From Nematostella vectensis (taxonomy: Eukaryota; Cnidaria; Anthozoa; Actiniaria; Edwardsiidae), in the NCBI RefSeq assembly GCF_932526225.1, contig NC_064045.1:12332442-12396441 (forward strand): DNA of 64,000 nt, given 5' to 3'. Shown here piece by piece: positions 45,988 through 60,300 of this stretch (its first letter is position 1; every line of letters begins with the position of its first letter). The position numbers and the translations under genes were made by a program. Under the pieces are notes generated by a model, which made no database searches, had not been told where the DNA came from, and saw only the letters and a list, made by a program, of their open reading frames with translations.

Positions 45988-46325
45988 GCGCTTATTTGTA
46001 TTTTCCCTCTTATTCTGTGGAGGCGCTTATTCATCTTTTCCCTCTTATTCCTGGGAGGCACTTATTCATCTTTTCCCTCTTATCCCTGGGAGGCGCTTAT
46101 TTATCTTTTCCCTTTTATTCGGGGGAGGCGCTTATTCATCTTTTCCCTTTTATTCGGGGGAGGCGCTTATTCGTATTTTCCCTCTTATTCGAGGGAGGCG
46201 CATATTCATCTTTTCCCTCTTATTGCTGGGAGGCGCTTATTTATCTTTTCCCTTTTATTCGGGGGAGGCGCTTATTCATCTTGTCCCTCTTATTCTGGGG
46301 GAGGCGCTTATTCGTATTCGAGCAT
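45988..46325 (+). repeat. continuation of the 30/36-bp minisatellite
   Basis: About nine further units, mostly the 36-bp form, with CTGGGAGG variants. It ends in unique sequence at GTATTCGAGCATTTTACGG. It was contiguous with 38290-41806 before the retrotransposon inserted. Confidence 0.95.
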
Positions 46326-48150
46326 TTTACGGTATGTTTTTCGCGACATTTCAATTTTGTATGTTCTTGTTATATTTTCGAGGCATTTCGACCACGTGTT
46401 ATGTTAGGGACGGATAATCAGAAACTTGTGGGGGGAGGGGTGCAGTTCTGTTTGCGCCTGAATTTGTTTTTGTGGCTGAGTTTGTGCAGGTTTTTTTTTT
46501 CTTTGCCTTCCTCCCTCCCTCCCATGCACGTTTTTACATTTTTGGTCTGCTAAGCTAGTTCTAATGGCCCGTACCTTGTCAATCAGTGTTCTTGAGGTCG
46601 ATGTTGGTTTATGTTTACGTGTCATGACTCTAAATTATGTAAGAAACAGTTTGATCTATTTTGCGAAACATTCTCATAGCCAAATTTGATTTGCTCAAAT
46701 TAATCTTGTGATCATCGTACCATTATAAGAACACTAAATTTTATGTTTCAAATGTGGTATAATACTTCCATCCAATATAAAGCGAAAGTAAACACCACTC
46801 ATAACCACATTTGAAAGTAATCCTTTTAAAGTTAAAGAGTCAGAAACTAGATACAGGACAATTTAGATTGTTTGATCGTAGTCTGTTTAATGTTATTAGT
46901 CCTTTGTGATGAAAATAACGTAAGCCAATCAGAAACACAGGTCTTTGAAGGCTATGATTTTGTACTTTGTACAACTCAAACGCGTTGAAACCAACTGAAA
47001 ACAGTTTCAAGTCAGTTATCACTTCGGATTTCAAAGATTATTTGTCTTTGTTCACATGACCTGCCAAGTAAATAACATTTTTTTCCCTTGAAATAACGTT
47101 CAATAACTTGAAAGCAGTGGCATGCTTAATTAAATATTCAAGTTATAAACAGAATTGCTCATGCTACGACCTTGAAGTCAAGGCGTTTGAACACGTGGTG
47201 TTGTGTTGAATAAAAGATAAAAAAACATAGGCCCCCAAACTCAACCGGTATCAACGAATAAGTTATGCTGAATAATAAACAACACAAACAATCATTACAA
47301 ATCAGCAACGTTTTAATTTGAAGGGAATTTCTCCATGATTCGGTTTCTAGCTTCTCCCAAACACAGGACTGCAAGCTTTAAGAGTTTAGCACAACATTTC
47401 TCAGAAATAACAAACTTTGTTTATGCAACTCAAAGCAATCCAAATTTTTTCCTTATCCGAAAGTATGTCTTGCTTTTTAAATCTTTATAACTGTTTAGTT
47501 TTTTAAGCCGCGACTGAGTTCTTGATGTAAATAATGCTAAGTAACACCAATAAGTGCTTTATTCATCACGTAGGATAACTACCAATGCCTGTTAGCTCGT
47601 AGTTTCGGTTTATCCGAAATGATTTAGGCTGATGCAATAGCTAAGGGGTTCAAATGCATTTGCTTGCGTATAAGTTGTATACTGCGAAAGTGGCGATTGT
47701 AATTCAAAGGATAGTGCCTTGATATTTCCCACCCATAACAAATGCACCAGGCAGAACAACACACCGCACAAGAGATATTCCAACCAAATTCACACACTCT
47801 TCCCACTTCTTTTCTCATGTCCCACATTCTTGAGTTCCCTCCAAGGGATCAGTGTTTTTGATCGGTTAAATACGATCCTCTGGTTTCTTCAGTTCGAAAA
47901 CTCCGGTTACGACAGATGCCATTCTATCTGAGCGTGCCGGTACAACTTTGCTACATAGCAAATCTACTCATTGTTTTCTTCATCGAACCTCATCACCTCT
48001 GTGATATTCTTTAGTACTTTGGATGACACAGGGATCCAGTATGTTTTTAACACATATTCTGTAAATGGTATATAGTCAATCGCTTCCTTTTTACAAAGTT
48101 TATACGTCGGGGCTACCCCTTGACCAACTGAATTCGTTGCGCAACGGAGC
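46326..48150. other. 3' flank of the UBALD gene, no other gene seen
   Basis: AT-rich; short frames only. A minus-strand polyadenylation hexamer candidate is at 47558-47563. Confidence 0.5.
47558..47563 (-). promoter_or_regulatory. candidate polyadenylation hexamer for UBALD
   Basis: AATAAA on the minus strand, about 590 nt beyond the UBALD stop codon. Positional inference. Confidence 0.3.
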
Positions 48151-49089
<939 letters not shown>

Positions 49090-49159
49090 TAGCTTGCTAG
49101 CCGGCTCTCCGGAGATTCGGGATCCCTGTGGCGACGGATCCCGAATCTCCGGAGAGATA

Positions 49160-49436
49160 GACTTAGATGGATAGATAGACTTTTATTAGGGGTAACACTT
49201 AATATCTAAACAGATAATTTACATGTGGCCCTCAGGGAAAACAAAAAATAAATAAAGTGATATTTAGGTGAACTGGGAAAAATGTATATAAATTATCTAT
49301 TTACATTATCTATATACATTATCTATTTACATTATCTATATACATGAATTTACAATGTTAATTTTTGGAGAGCCATAGCAAAGGAGCCAACGGATCGACC
49401 CTCCTTTGTCTCTCGTGGGAGCGAGTTCCAGAGTTT
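49160..49436 (-). pseudogene. LINE 3' end, minus strand
   Basis: The minus strand reads KLWNSLPRETKEGRSVGSFA and then a stop at 49350-49352, the usual LINE pol C-terminus. An untranslated tail follows, with (ATCTATTTAC)n-like repeats and AATAAAAGTCTATCTATCC near 49165-49180. Confidence 0.7.
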
Positions 49437-50520
49437 TGCTATCAAATTCGCAGCCCATCACTGCAGGCGTTCCCCAGAGCTCGATTTTAGGTCCCTTAAT
49501 GTTTATCCTGTTTATTAATGACTTACCACTTGAAATTTCCAACAGCGCACTCGAGATATATGCAATGATACAACACAAGTCGCAAGTGGAAGTAGCGTTA
49601 GTGAGGTTGAGTCTATTCTTACTGAAGAGCTAAAAAAGGTGAATGGATGGGCGAAGGAAAACAAAATGGTTTTGAACCAAAGCAAAACCAAATCAATGCT
49701 TATCTGTAGCAAGCCAAAGTTGCGCAAATTGGCAGGAAAGGATTTGACAGTCAGCATAGAAAATGGCCAGCTTGAATGTGTCAATGAAGTTCAACTGCTT
49801 GGCATAAGATTAGACAATTCCTTAACCTGGGACAACCACCTCAAGTACATTCACAATAAGATCTCCAAGCGACTAGGCTTGTTAAAAAGGACAAAGAAAT
49901 TCCTGTCACTTAAAGCAAGAACCCTGTTCTACCATTCGCTCATACAGCCAATATTAGACTATGGTGCTATCGTCTGGGGCTCGACCAAAAAGCAACACAT
50001 CGACGATATGGTCAAGTTCCAGAAACGATGTGCGCGGGTTATCCTCGATAAGAAATGGGATGCACCTTCAAAACCACTTTTTGAAGAACTAAATATTGTC
50101 CCCTTCGACAAAAGAATAACCTACCTACAACTTGTTTTGCTCTTTAAGGCAATGAACAATATGACCCCATGCTATATCAGATAGATAGAGATATGTTCGT
50201 TAAGTGTAGTGATGTACATAACAAGAACACTAAAAATGCAGCAAACCATAACTTAGTACTTCCAGAGGCTCGGACTACATTAGCAAAAAACAGCTTTAAG
50301 TTTGTAGCAGCTAAAAGGTGGAATGCATTGCCACTAGAAATCAAAGAAGCCAAGTCAATCACCGCCTCCGCAAAACTAAGAGAATACATCAAAAATCTGT
50401 AAATAAGTTTATAAATCAGCAAAGGATTGTTATTGTCAAAGATTTTGCTGTTAACAGATTTGTAAAAAGCTTTTATTTATTTTGTTTCTGTTGAGGGCCG
50501 TGCGTACATTATCATTGTGA
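49437..50520 (+). pseudogene. LINE reverse transcriptase C-terminal half, plus strand
   Basis: It begins inside the RT palm (QPITAGVPQSSILGPLMFIL, INDLP), shifts frame near the catalytic box (which reads ICNDTT instead of the usual YADD) and continues VNGWAKENKMVLNQSKTK. The thumb region follows (LLGIRLDNSLTWDNHL, then ILDYGAIVWGSTKKQHID). Another shift near 50184 leads to the end, KRWNALPLEIKEAKSITASA, stop 50403. CR1/Jockey-like by motif. Nonfunctional. Confidence 0.85.
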
Positions 50521-50900
50521 TATTAAGTGAATCCCTCATTAAAAAAAAAGGCATCTCTCTCTCTCCCTCTTTTGCGCCGCTGTACTCGAATGTTCTCTTT
50601 CCATAATTATGTTTTATCCTCGGTAACACGAGATCGTTCTTTGCTTGGCGAGTGTTCTGTGAACGTCAGCAAATCTCTTGAATTTAGCCATGAGGTGGTC
50701 TGGAGAGCCGGCTAGCAGGCTACCTTTTTCATGCTAGAACAAAACAATAGAATTTGGGTTTCCTGTGTTGCAGGAAGTGCTTCCGGTGCTATGCCTGAAA
50801 GAAGGCTTTTATTGACCAATCATGTGCCTTGTACTATATGGCTCAACGTATTTTTCCCGCCAAAAATGTGTGACATTCCAAAATATTACTCTGCCTTATC

Positions 50901-53251
50901 ATGAGTTCTCCAAAGAAATCCCCAAAAAAGGCTATTACTTTCAAATCATATGTAGCGCAGAACAGTGCTAGATTAGAGGAGAGGTACCCGTTTCTACCGA
51001 AAGCACAAATTCAGGCAAAGCTCAAGATATTGTGGCGAAAGATGATCAGTGAAGAAAACTTAAAAAGAGACAAGCGCGAAAATGCCCGATCTCCAGGTAA
51101 AGGTAGACGACCATGGTCCAGTTTTTTTAAAAATCGTTTATAAAAATGGTGAATTGTCATTACAATTTTATTTTCTTGGTTATTCATGAAGTCGATATTT
51201 TTGAAGACCGATCGGAACTTGCGACGTATTTCAATGTAACTTACAATACTGTTGGTTACAATTATAAGTTATATGTTCTGTTTGTTTATAACAAGTTTCA
51301 CTTCCTTTTCTACTTTCTTGGCTCTCTTTCTTTCGCCTTTCCATTTGACCTCTACTATATAAATCGCTTATCTTTTTTTGGTCATGCTTTCAGATGTAAC
51401 TTGTGGGAGTCGAGATCTATGAATGTTCACTCTCGGCCAAACGTTCTCTGGTAGCGGCAGAATCCCTTAGTTTTTACTTAATCTCCCTACAGGAAAAACA
51501 AAGACTACATCACCAATAAAGGACAAGCCTGTATGTAGACATGAAAGAAAAAATGAAATGTGGAAATTTAATGGTGGAGTCGAACCTAATCATTTTGGTG
51601 GATGATTTGGTTGGGGGGGGGGGGGGGGGGGGGCACGCCTGTATCTTGACATCAAAGAGGATGTGGAAATTTGATGCCAGGAGAATAAATCAAATCCAAT
51701 GCTTTTGGTTTGTTTTCTTTTATTGTCTGTCCCTTTTCAAGTTCATTTTCTCTCCCTTTTTGATAATCTTGTCCTGACACTGCCCTTCTAAATTCATGGT
51801 CAACCGTACACTATACATTGGAAATAATTAAATGGTATGGAGGAGTTCCCACTCAAAACATCAATCTTTTTCTATATCATTTTTTTGAGTTTGTTTGTGT
51901 CTATTATCAGATTGTACATATTTAGTTATGGCTTATTTATTCACATATTTATGCATATTTTTTAGAATGTGACCTCAATACCCTTCACCTTGATGGATGA
52001 TGGAGTGGAGCCTGAAATGGAAAGCTCAGACTTAAACCTCTCACTATTGAGCAACAGTTTAACAGGTGTCAGTTTTTGGTGTCTTAACCTCAGGTGGGAG
52101 GGCTAACAGATATGATAATGAAAGAGAAAAAAAAAAAATGTTTCTGATATAAACAATCCTGCTTAAAGTCTACAAAACAGTAATCTTTTAATCCATTAAT
52201 TTTTAAATCTTTATTTTTTCCTGACCAACCCCTTAATTTAATATATTGGTATACTAATGTGAAATAATTTAACATAAAATTTTCTTTTTACAGAAGAAAG
52301 TGTGAATGATGTGAACTCCTTTGAGCTGCACATGGTAAACGAAGATGATGCAGGGCCAAAGGTACACAGAGTATTGCATCATTGTATAAGAGGCAGGTGC
52401 ATACATGTTGACATTTTGAAATTTTTCGGCTGTGTTAAGACTTCCCCATATCATGCTAGTCCTCACCCCTTCTCCCCTTTAACACAGTTTACAAAAGTAT
52501 GTGATAAATCCTCCATGCAGTCTGAAAGCTATAGTAATTATGTTTCATCTGTGGCCTGATTATTATGATATACTCAGGTTATTTAATCTGGTTTTTTGTT
52601 GTTGTAATTTGTAATATAACAAATAAATTGTCAAAATCATGTCTGGACCCTCTTATTCACCTACCTTGGATCCACTGCTGGCTGGTGTTGGCTTTATGGC
52701 TCTCTTTCTATAATAAAATCAGAAGGCGACCCTTCCTTGCTATCCACGAGAGACATCAGCCCCTAACAATAAGTCATTTACTAAGTTCATATTTTTTTCT
52801 TTAGTTGGAAGAAATTGTTGGTGGACTTTTTGAACCACACAGTAACCAAGGCCAACAAGAAAGGTACGGTGCAAACTAAAAATATTGCCTGATGGTATGC
52901 TAATCTTTAATACTACTCTATACAACCATGAATATAGACCGTTCACTCTTGAAAAAAAAAACCCTTTTCTATCAGACTATCTTTCATATGGTGTAATGAA
53001 TTATTTTCCTAATGAAAATAAAATGTCAGAATTCAAAGATTTCCCAAAACAAATAAGTTTTCGAAAAAGAAAGGCTTAATAGGTGGAAACATTATATAAA
53101 TTACATTGCATAACAACATTGATAATTTTAACGGAAGCAAAACTGTACATTGCTTTGGTTCTTACTTGCATTCAGCCGACTTCTCACCAGTGAAGCAAGC
53201 AGGCAAGAAAACTTCAATGCCATGTTTAACGAAGATGAGGTGTTCCTATGA
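50901..53251 (+). CDS. small HMG-box-like protein, six exons
   Basis: Exons 50901-51096, 51493-51530, 51966-52065, 52294-52361, 52805-52863, 53176-53251. All borders are GT/AG and all phases agree, giving 178 residues and a stop at 53249-53251. The basic N-terminus (MSSPKKSPKKAITFKSYVAQ) leads into an HMG-box-like helix set (SARLEERYPFLPKAQIQAKL, KILWRKM) over residues 12-50. A basic SPGKTKTTSPIKDKP linker follows, then an acidic Ser/Asn/Leu-rich region (MESSDLNLSLLSNSL, LEEIVGGLFEPH), ending NAMFNEDEVFL. A nuclear DNA- or chromatin-bound protein is inferred from the N-terminus. The gene family is not recognised. Intron 2 contains a 21-G tract. It converges with EXOC7 on the other strand. Confidence 0.8.
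51613..51633 (+). repeat. poly-G tract in intron 2 of the HMG-like gene
   Basis: About 21 consecutive G, 80 nt after exon 2. Confidence 0.95.
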
Positions 53252-53522
53252 TAACATGGAGGGATTTCTCCCACAAAAAAAAGAGGGACATGTTCAGCTT
53301 TTTACAGCAAAGAACTGTTCAGTTATAAAGAAATGATTTATCAAGTTGGGATGTAGAAAGATTGCTTTGTTAGTTGCTGTAGTTACTGGGTGAATAGGTA
53401 TGTTGAAAAGCACAAAGATTGTATATAGTTAGCTACTGAATAGCATTGTGTACAAAGGTTGCTCAGGCATGTTTATGTATTACGCGACTCCTGTGTAGCA
53501 CCTGATGTATAGCATTGCACAG

Positions 53523-53662
53523 CAGGCGTGTACATAGGGGGGTGCGCAGGGTGCACATGGACACCCCCTTGGCAGCCAAATTGTGGGTCATTTCTTATTA
53601 AGATAAGAAATAAGATACCCATGACTGTGCACCCCCCTCAGCCAATCCTGGTTATGCACCTG
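53523..53662. mobile_element. 140-bp MITE with 5-bp duplication
   Basis: Starts CAGGCGTGTACATAGG and ends CCTGGTTATGCACCTG, flanked by CACAG at 53518-53522 and 53663-53667. Half of a relative is at 38209. Lies between the convergent HMG-like gene and EXOC7. Confidence 0.8.
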
Positions 53663-53751
53663 CACAGTACTGTAGTTCAATTTATTGGTAGGTTCCATCT
53701 ATAGAATGGGATTTCTTGAGATAATATAAAAATATCAAAAAGAATCAGAAA

Positions 53752-53757
53752 AATAAA
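53752..53757 (+). promoter_or_regulatory. candidate polyadenylation signal, HMG-like gene
   Basis: AATAAA about 500 nt past the stop codon. Inference by position. Confidence 0.3.
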
Positions 53758-53924
53758 ATTGAAAAAAAAATTTCAAAGTGATTTCCACTTGTTGGTTGTA
53801 TTTAAAAAATTTCTTGTGTTCTTGTATTGGATAGATTTCAGATTCCTTGACCACCGCTGATTGTCTCATCTGACATGTAATCTGACAGTTATCCAAGATT
53901 CTTTCTTGTATCTATAACATTTTT

Positions 53925-53930
53925 TTTATT
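53925..53930 (-). promoter_or_regulatory. candidate polyadenylation signal, EXOC7
   Basis: AATAAA on the minus strand about 390 nt after the EXOC7 stop codon. Inference by position. Confidence 0.35.
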
Positions 53931-54317
53931 TCATAAATTTTACATGATATCTCTATTAAATTTCTTAATCTAATGCAGTAGTTAAAATTATTAAAAGATT
54001 CAAACTTGGAGTGAAGTATTCTGTATGCAAAAAACGTAATAATCATAGTGTAACAAAAATTATTACTCCACATTATTTTTTGGTATCTGAGGGCTTGTTT
54101 AGTTTTCTAACTTTGTTTTCATACTCTTTATAGAGCTTCATAGAAACTGCAGATCTTTACACACAGCTATGGATCACATAAACAAGTCAAATCACTCCAT
54201 GTTGTTTGGTCTGGTAATTTAACATTTTTCTGCTTTCAAGTCCAGCACATTTTTTCTACTAGTTGTGACTCGTGTGATTTGAGGAACAGTCAATAGTTCA
54301 ATTATTGATAACAGGTC

Positions 54318-57300
54318 TCATGCAGATACATCAAAAAATTTGTTCATCAGATTTTCCACCTCATCTGCTGTGTACTTCACATATTTCTCAGGGTTTTTAG
54401 TGAAAGGGACACCTTCATACCTGTAAAAATGAAATAAAATTCAGTAGCATGTCAGAGAATTGCATTATTGCATACTTATTTTACTCATGATTTATTTAAC
54501 TGTTTGCAACCAAGTCTGAGTACATTTAACAACAAAAAAACTAAAATGGGTCAATGCACAGGTTTGTTATGAGCAAAAAACGTGGTATAGACTACCAAAT
54601 AATGTTCAAGTATCAGAGATCCCAACTCTCCGGCATTTTTCGGGAGATTACACATTTTAGCCTGATCTCCCGCTCTCCCACATTTGATGGAAAAACTTTT
54701 GCATTTGCACAGTATTATTCCCAAACCGTGTTAGTGTTGTTCTACAATGCGCTGCTATTGATGCATTTTCAGACAAATTAAAAGATACACGTTGATCTGT
54801 AAACTGGTTGTCACATCTCTGTAAAAAAGTAGCTATACAAAAGGGCCTATTCTGCAGATTCTTTATAAAACTTAACTCTCAAAAAATTATCCCGCATTTT
54901 GAGCTTTAAGGGTTGGCATCTCTGAAGTATGGCACAGATGCCCCCAAGGGTGGCACTCACTTGTCTCTGAATGCGCGGTAGATAGGTACTATCAGCTCAA
55001 TGTTTTTTAGTCGGATTTCCTCCCTTAAGGCTACATCTGGCACTGCATATGTCTTCTGGATCTGATAGAGCTCTTCAAACTCTGTATTGAATCCCTGCAA
55101 GGTATGATAAAAAGCCAAATAAGCAAATTCAAGGCATGGCGCTAGAGCTAGCCTAAAAGTATCTGGTTGTGTGAAGTGGAATCTATCATTTTGTTTTAAT
55201 ACTACTGATTCGAAAAGTGGAGGGAAGTGGCAAGTAGAGGGAAGGGGGCGCCTGTGGCCCCTTTTGCCACATGCCAGGTGAAGTGTATTTAACAAATAGA
55301 TCTCATTTTTTCGTGCGTCTGTCCTCTAAGACCCTTTCCCCACGTATCCGTTTTCGTTTGTAATCGCAACCTTTTTGTTCCATTTTCAAAAAGATCAGCC
55401 TGCAAACGAAGTGTTTTCATTTTGATACGACCCGTCCCTAAGAAAACGCAGAAATGACACGAAAACGGTAACAAGCTCTACAGCGCATGCGTACTCGCGC
55501 GCCAAGTGGACTGGACCTGGGTTATCACGCCATCGTTTTCGAAAGGTTCCGTTTTCGTCCGTCCCCACGGCACCGAAATGGTATCGTTTTCAAATTTTTT
55601 CGTTTTCGGTCATCGTTTTCGCGCTTACGTCTGGACGATACCCGTATCCGTAACAAAAGGTTACATTTTCAAACGAAAACGGATACGTGGGGATGGGGTC
55701 TAATAAATGCACAGATGACGTCACAGCGTGTCGAAAACAAAAGTACGCAGCACGACGCAGTTGAGTAGTTTAAGGGAGCGCGTGCGCATGCTGAAGCCTA
55801 GCGTGTGTGTGTCCTGTAATAACACATCAGAGCCGTAGCAGGCCACGTCAGATTGGGGGGGGGGGGCACATACAGAAACATTTAGAAAATATTGGGGGGA
55901 GGGGGGCACAGCCACGCCCCTTCTGGTCATTTCCTTATAATTGTCGAAAATATTGGGGGAGAACGTGCCCTCAAGTACCCCACTCTCTGCTACGGCCCTG
56001 GGCATGGACCCTTGACCAATTAGAGCACGCGATTTACGAGTTTCATTTTATAAATTAATAAACTGACTATCGTTTTGAATAAACTTTAGCGATTGATATA
56101 CTATACCTTGAACTTGTCTTTGATCATTTGTCGTTGCTTGTCTTTTAACTGTGGAGCAGCAGATATGTAAACAGCAGTCTATTAAATCAGGGGAGGAGGG
56201 AATACTGAAAGATCTTTTCAATGCAATCAGTTATATACACCTATTTAAAAAAACTGTCAGTGCAAACGGCAAATGGCGATTGACAAATGGCAGGTCTACA
56301 ACCAAAAGTTCCCATGGTTCCCAAAATATTTGCTCCAAAGTAGGAAAAATAAAAAAATAATAAAACATACGACTATCCATTAAATGCAATTGATATATGG
56401 TTCTGACATCGCTTGAGTTTATTTACCACCTTCATTTTTACAAATAACTACTACCCATCAGTAACTTTCGGACGTAGAAATGTCATTTGCCAATTGCCAT
56501 TCGCCGTTTGCGCTGACAACCTTTATTGAAATAGGTATATATGCAGTCGCTATAGCTGTATATACAGCTATACGCACTAGACACTAGACAATTTGCAGGG
56601 AAACCCCATTACTTTTCGCAATGACACATGATGGGAGATTTGGGAGCTAAAGGACGTACTATTTCATTTGGTCAGGCCCTGACAACCGTTGTCGTTATGT
56701 CGCCAGTGTGCGCCGCGCTTCTAAAAGTGGCCGCCGACCCACCTTCATTGTTGCTTCCACAGACTTGGATGCCGCTCCTGGCTTTTCCATCTCAAGGAGA
56801 TAATGCAGAACTTTACTCCAGCTGAAATGACAACAACATTATTAAAATTCTACAGTGTGCAACCATCCCAATTTCTTCATGATTTTCCCGATGAGGCAAC
56901 CTCAATCAAGATAGGAAAACACGATTTTTGACAACTTTGTGCCATTTTCTATTAAGTATACAGTCCATATATTTTTACCACAATTTCTATAGAAAAACAG
57001 CAACAAAGCATTGATTTACTGAGCCTCGATTTCTGAAAGCCTGTAGATTGGACACTAATTCTGCATTATCTTAAGGCGATCATGTAGACACACAAATATT
57101 GTCTTCAGTGTCTGAACCGGGCCACGACCACAATTTTGTTCCAAACATAATTTACCTAGCTTCAGTTATAACTTGCTTACTTGATTATTTTCCCCCAGGT
57201 TACCCACCATTTCGTAAATCGGTTGGGGAGAATTAGTGGTGCGGTTGACATTGAATAATTGGGAGTATTCAAAAAGGATTTGAAGCTTTATTTGAGCCGG

Positions 57301-60300
57301 TTTAAACTATTTCATGGTAAATTATAACATGGTAATTTATCTAATGGTATTTAGCCTCTTGTGGAAGGAGGAGATACACACGGGGCCGTTCTCATCCGGG
57401 TTACCCACCATTTTTCGTACATCTTCTTTTGCTCTTCTACTAATTCTTTGTACTGTTTCTCCACATCGTAAATCTCGCCCTTTTGAAGGAGTTCCAGCAA
57501 ACCCGACCTGAATGAATTGACAAAATGTGACGATATTTTGGTCCGTCGTGAGCATTTCCATAACACGCGCAAGATTCATTATCTATTATTCTTATGATAC
57601 TGTTGGTGATAGTGATGATGATTATAACGATGGTGATCGATCGAAGTGATGGATGCTTTTAAAATAAAAATCCACCTTTGTAGGGCCTTGAGTATGTAGT
57701 GGTAGTTATTCAATAAGAAGTGGTGGATATGTTGAATAATAACCCACCTTTGTAGGGCCTTGAGTATGTAGTGGTAGTCATTCAATAAGAAGTGGTGGAT
57801 ATGTTGAATAATAACCCACCTTTGTAGGGCCTTGAGTATGTAGTGGTAGTTATTCAATATGAAGTGGTGGATATGTTGAATAATAACCCACCTTTGTAGG
57901 GCCTTGTGTATGTAGTGGTAGTTATTCAATAAGAAGTGGTGGATATGTTGAATAATAACCCACCTTTGTAGGGCCTTGAGTATGTAGTGGTAGTTATTCA
58001 ATAAGAAGTGGTGGATATGTTGAATAATAACCCACCTTTGTAAGGCCTTGTGTATGTAGTGGTAGTTATTCAATATGAAGTGGTGGATATGTTGAATAAT
58101 AACCCACCTTTGTAGGGTCTTGTATATGTGGTGGTAGTTATTCAATATGAAGTGGTGGATATGTTGAATAATAACCCACCTTTGTAGGGCCTTGAGTATG
58201 TAGTGGTAGTTATTCAATAAGAAGTGGTGGATATGTTGAATAATAACCCACCTTTGTAGGGCCTTGAGTATGTAGTGGTAGTTATTCAATAAGAAGTGGT
58301 GGATATGTTGAATAATAACCCACCTTTGTAGGGCCTTGAGTATGTAGTGGTAGTTATTCAATAAGAAGTTGTGGATATGTTGAATAATAACCCACTTTTG
58401 TAGGGCCTTGAGTATGTAGTGGTAGTTATTCAATAAGAAGTGGTGGATATGTTGAATAATAACCCACCTTTGTAGGGCCTTGTGTATGTAGTGGTAGTTA
58501 TTCAATAAGAAGTGGTGGATATGTTAAATAATAACCCACCTTTGTAGGGCCTTGAGTATGTAGTGGTAGTTATTCAATAAGAAGTGGTGGATATGTTGAA
58601 TAATAACCCACCTTTGTAGGGCCTTGAGTATGTAGTGGTAGTTATTCAATAAGAAGTGGTGGATATGTTGAATAATAACCCACTTTTGTAGGGCCTTGAG
58701 TATGTAGTGGTAGTTATTCAATAGGAAGTGGTGGATATGTTGAATAATAACCCACCTTTGTAGGGCCTTGAGTATGTAGTGGTAGTTATTCAATAAGAAG
58801 TGGTGGATATGTTGAATAAGAACCCACCTTTGTAGGGCCTTGAGTATGTAGTGGTAGTTATTCAATAAGAAGTGGTGGATATGTTGAATAATATCCCACC
58901 TTTGTAGGGCCTTGAGTATGTAGTGGTAGTTATTCAATAAGAAGTGGTGGATATGTTGAATAATAACCCACCTTTGTAGGGCCTTGAGTATGTAGTGGTA
59001 GTTATTCAATAAGAAGTGGTGGATATGTTGAATAATAACCCACCTTTGTAGGGCCTTGTGTATGTAGTGGTAGTTATTCAATAAGAAGTGGTGGATATGT
59101 TGAATAATAACCCACCTTTGTAGGGCCTTGTGTATGTAGTGGTAGTTATTCAATAAGAAGTGGTGGATATGTTAAATAATAACCCACCTTTGTAGGGCCT
59201 TGTGTATGTAGTGGTAGTTATTCAATAGGAAGTGGTGGATATGTTGAATAATAACCCACCTTTGTAGGGCCTTGAGTATGTAGTGGTAGTTATTCAATAA
59301 GAAGTGGTGGATATGTTGAATAAGAACCCACCTTTGTAGGGCCTTGAGTATGTAGTGGTAGTTATTCAATAAGAAGTGGTGGATATGTTGAATAATATCC
59401 CACCTTTGTAGGGCCTTGAGTATGTAGTGGTAGTTATTCAATAAGAAGTGGTGGATATGTTGAATAATAACCCACCTTTGTAGGGCCTTGTGTATGTAGT
59501 GGTAGTTATTCAATATGAAGTGGTGGATATGTTGAATAATAACCCACCTTTGTAGGGCCTTGTGTATGTAGTGGTAGTTATTCAATAAGAAGTGGTGGAT
59601 ATGTTAAATAATAACCCACCTTTGTAGGGCCTTGAGTATGTAGTGGTAGTTATTCAATAAGAAGTGGTGGATATGTTGAATAATAACCCACCTTTGTAGG
59701 GCCTTGAGTATGTAGTGGTAGTTATTCAATATGAAGTGGTGGATATGTTGAATAATATCCCACGTTTGTAGGGCCTTGAGTATGTGGTGGTAGTTATTCA
59801 ATAAGAAGTGGTGGATATGTTGAATAATAACCCACCTTTGTAGGGCCTTGAGTATGTAGTGGTAGTTATTCAATAGGAAGTGGTGGATATGTTGAATAAT
59901 ATCCCACCTTTGTAGGGCCTTGAGTATGTAGTGGTAGTTATTCAATAAGAAGTGGTGGATATGTTGAATAATAACCCACCTTTGTAGGGCCTTGTGTATG
60001 TAGTGGTAGTTATTCAATATGAAGTGGTGGATATGTTGAATAATAACCCACCTTTGTAGGGTCTTGTATATGTGGTGGTAGTTATTCAATATGAAGTGGT
60101 GGATATGTTGAATAATAACCCACCTTTGTAGGGCCTTGAGTATGTAGTGGTAGTTATTCAATAAGAAGTGGTGGATATGTTGAATAATAACCCACCTTTG
60201 TAGGGCCTTGAGTATGTAGTGGTAGTTATTCAATATGAAGTGGTGGATATGTTGAATAATATCCCACCTTTGTAGGGCCTTGAGTATGTGGTGGTAGTTA

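Larger units (their letters stand above)
49090..50722. mobile_element. 1.6-kb MULE-like element holding LINE fragments
   Basis: The ends TAGCTTGCTAGCCGGCTCTC and, from the right, TAGCCTGCTAGCCGGCTCTC form a TIR of about 25 bp. They are flanked by the 9-bp repeat CCTTTTTCA (49081-49089, 50723-50731). A 21-bp palindrome pair around GGAGATTCGGGATCC lies just inside the left end (49101-49157). The interior is not a transposase: it is a minus-strand LINE tail followed by a plus-strand LINE pol fragment. Confidence 0.8.
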
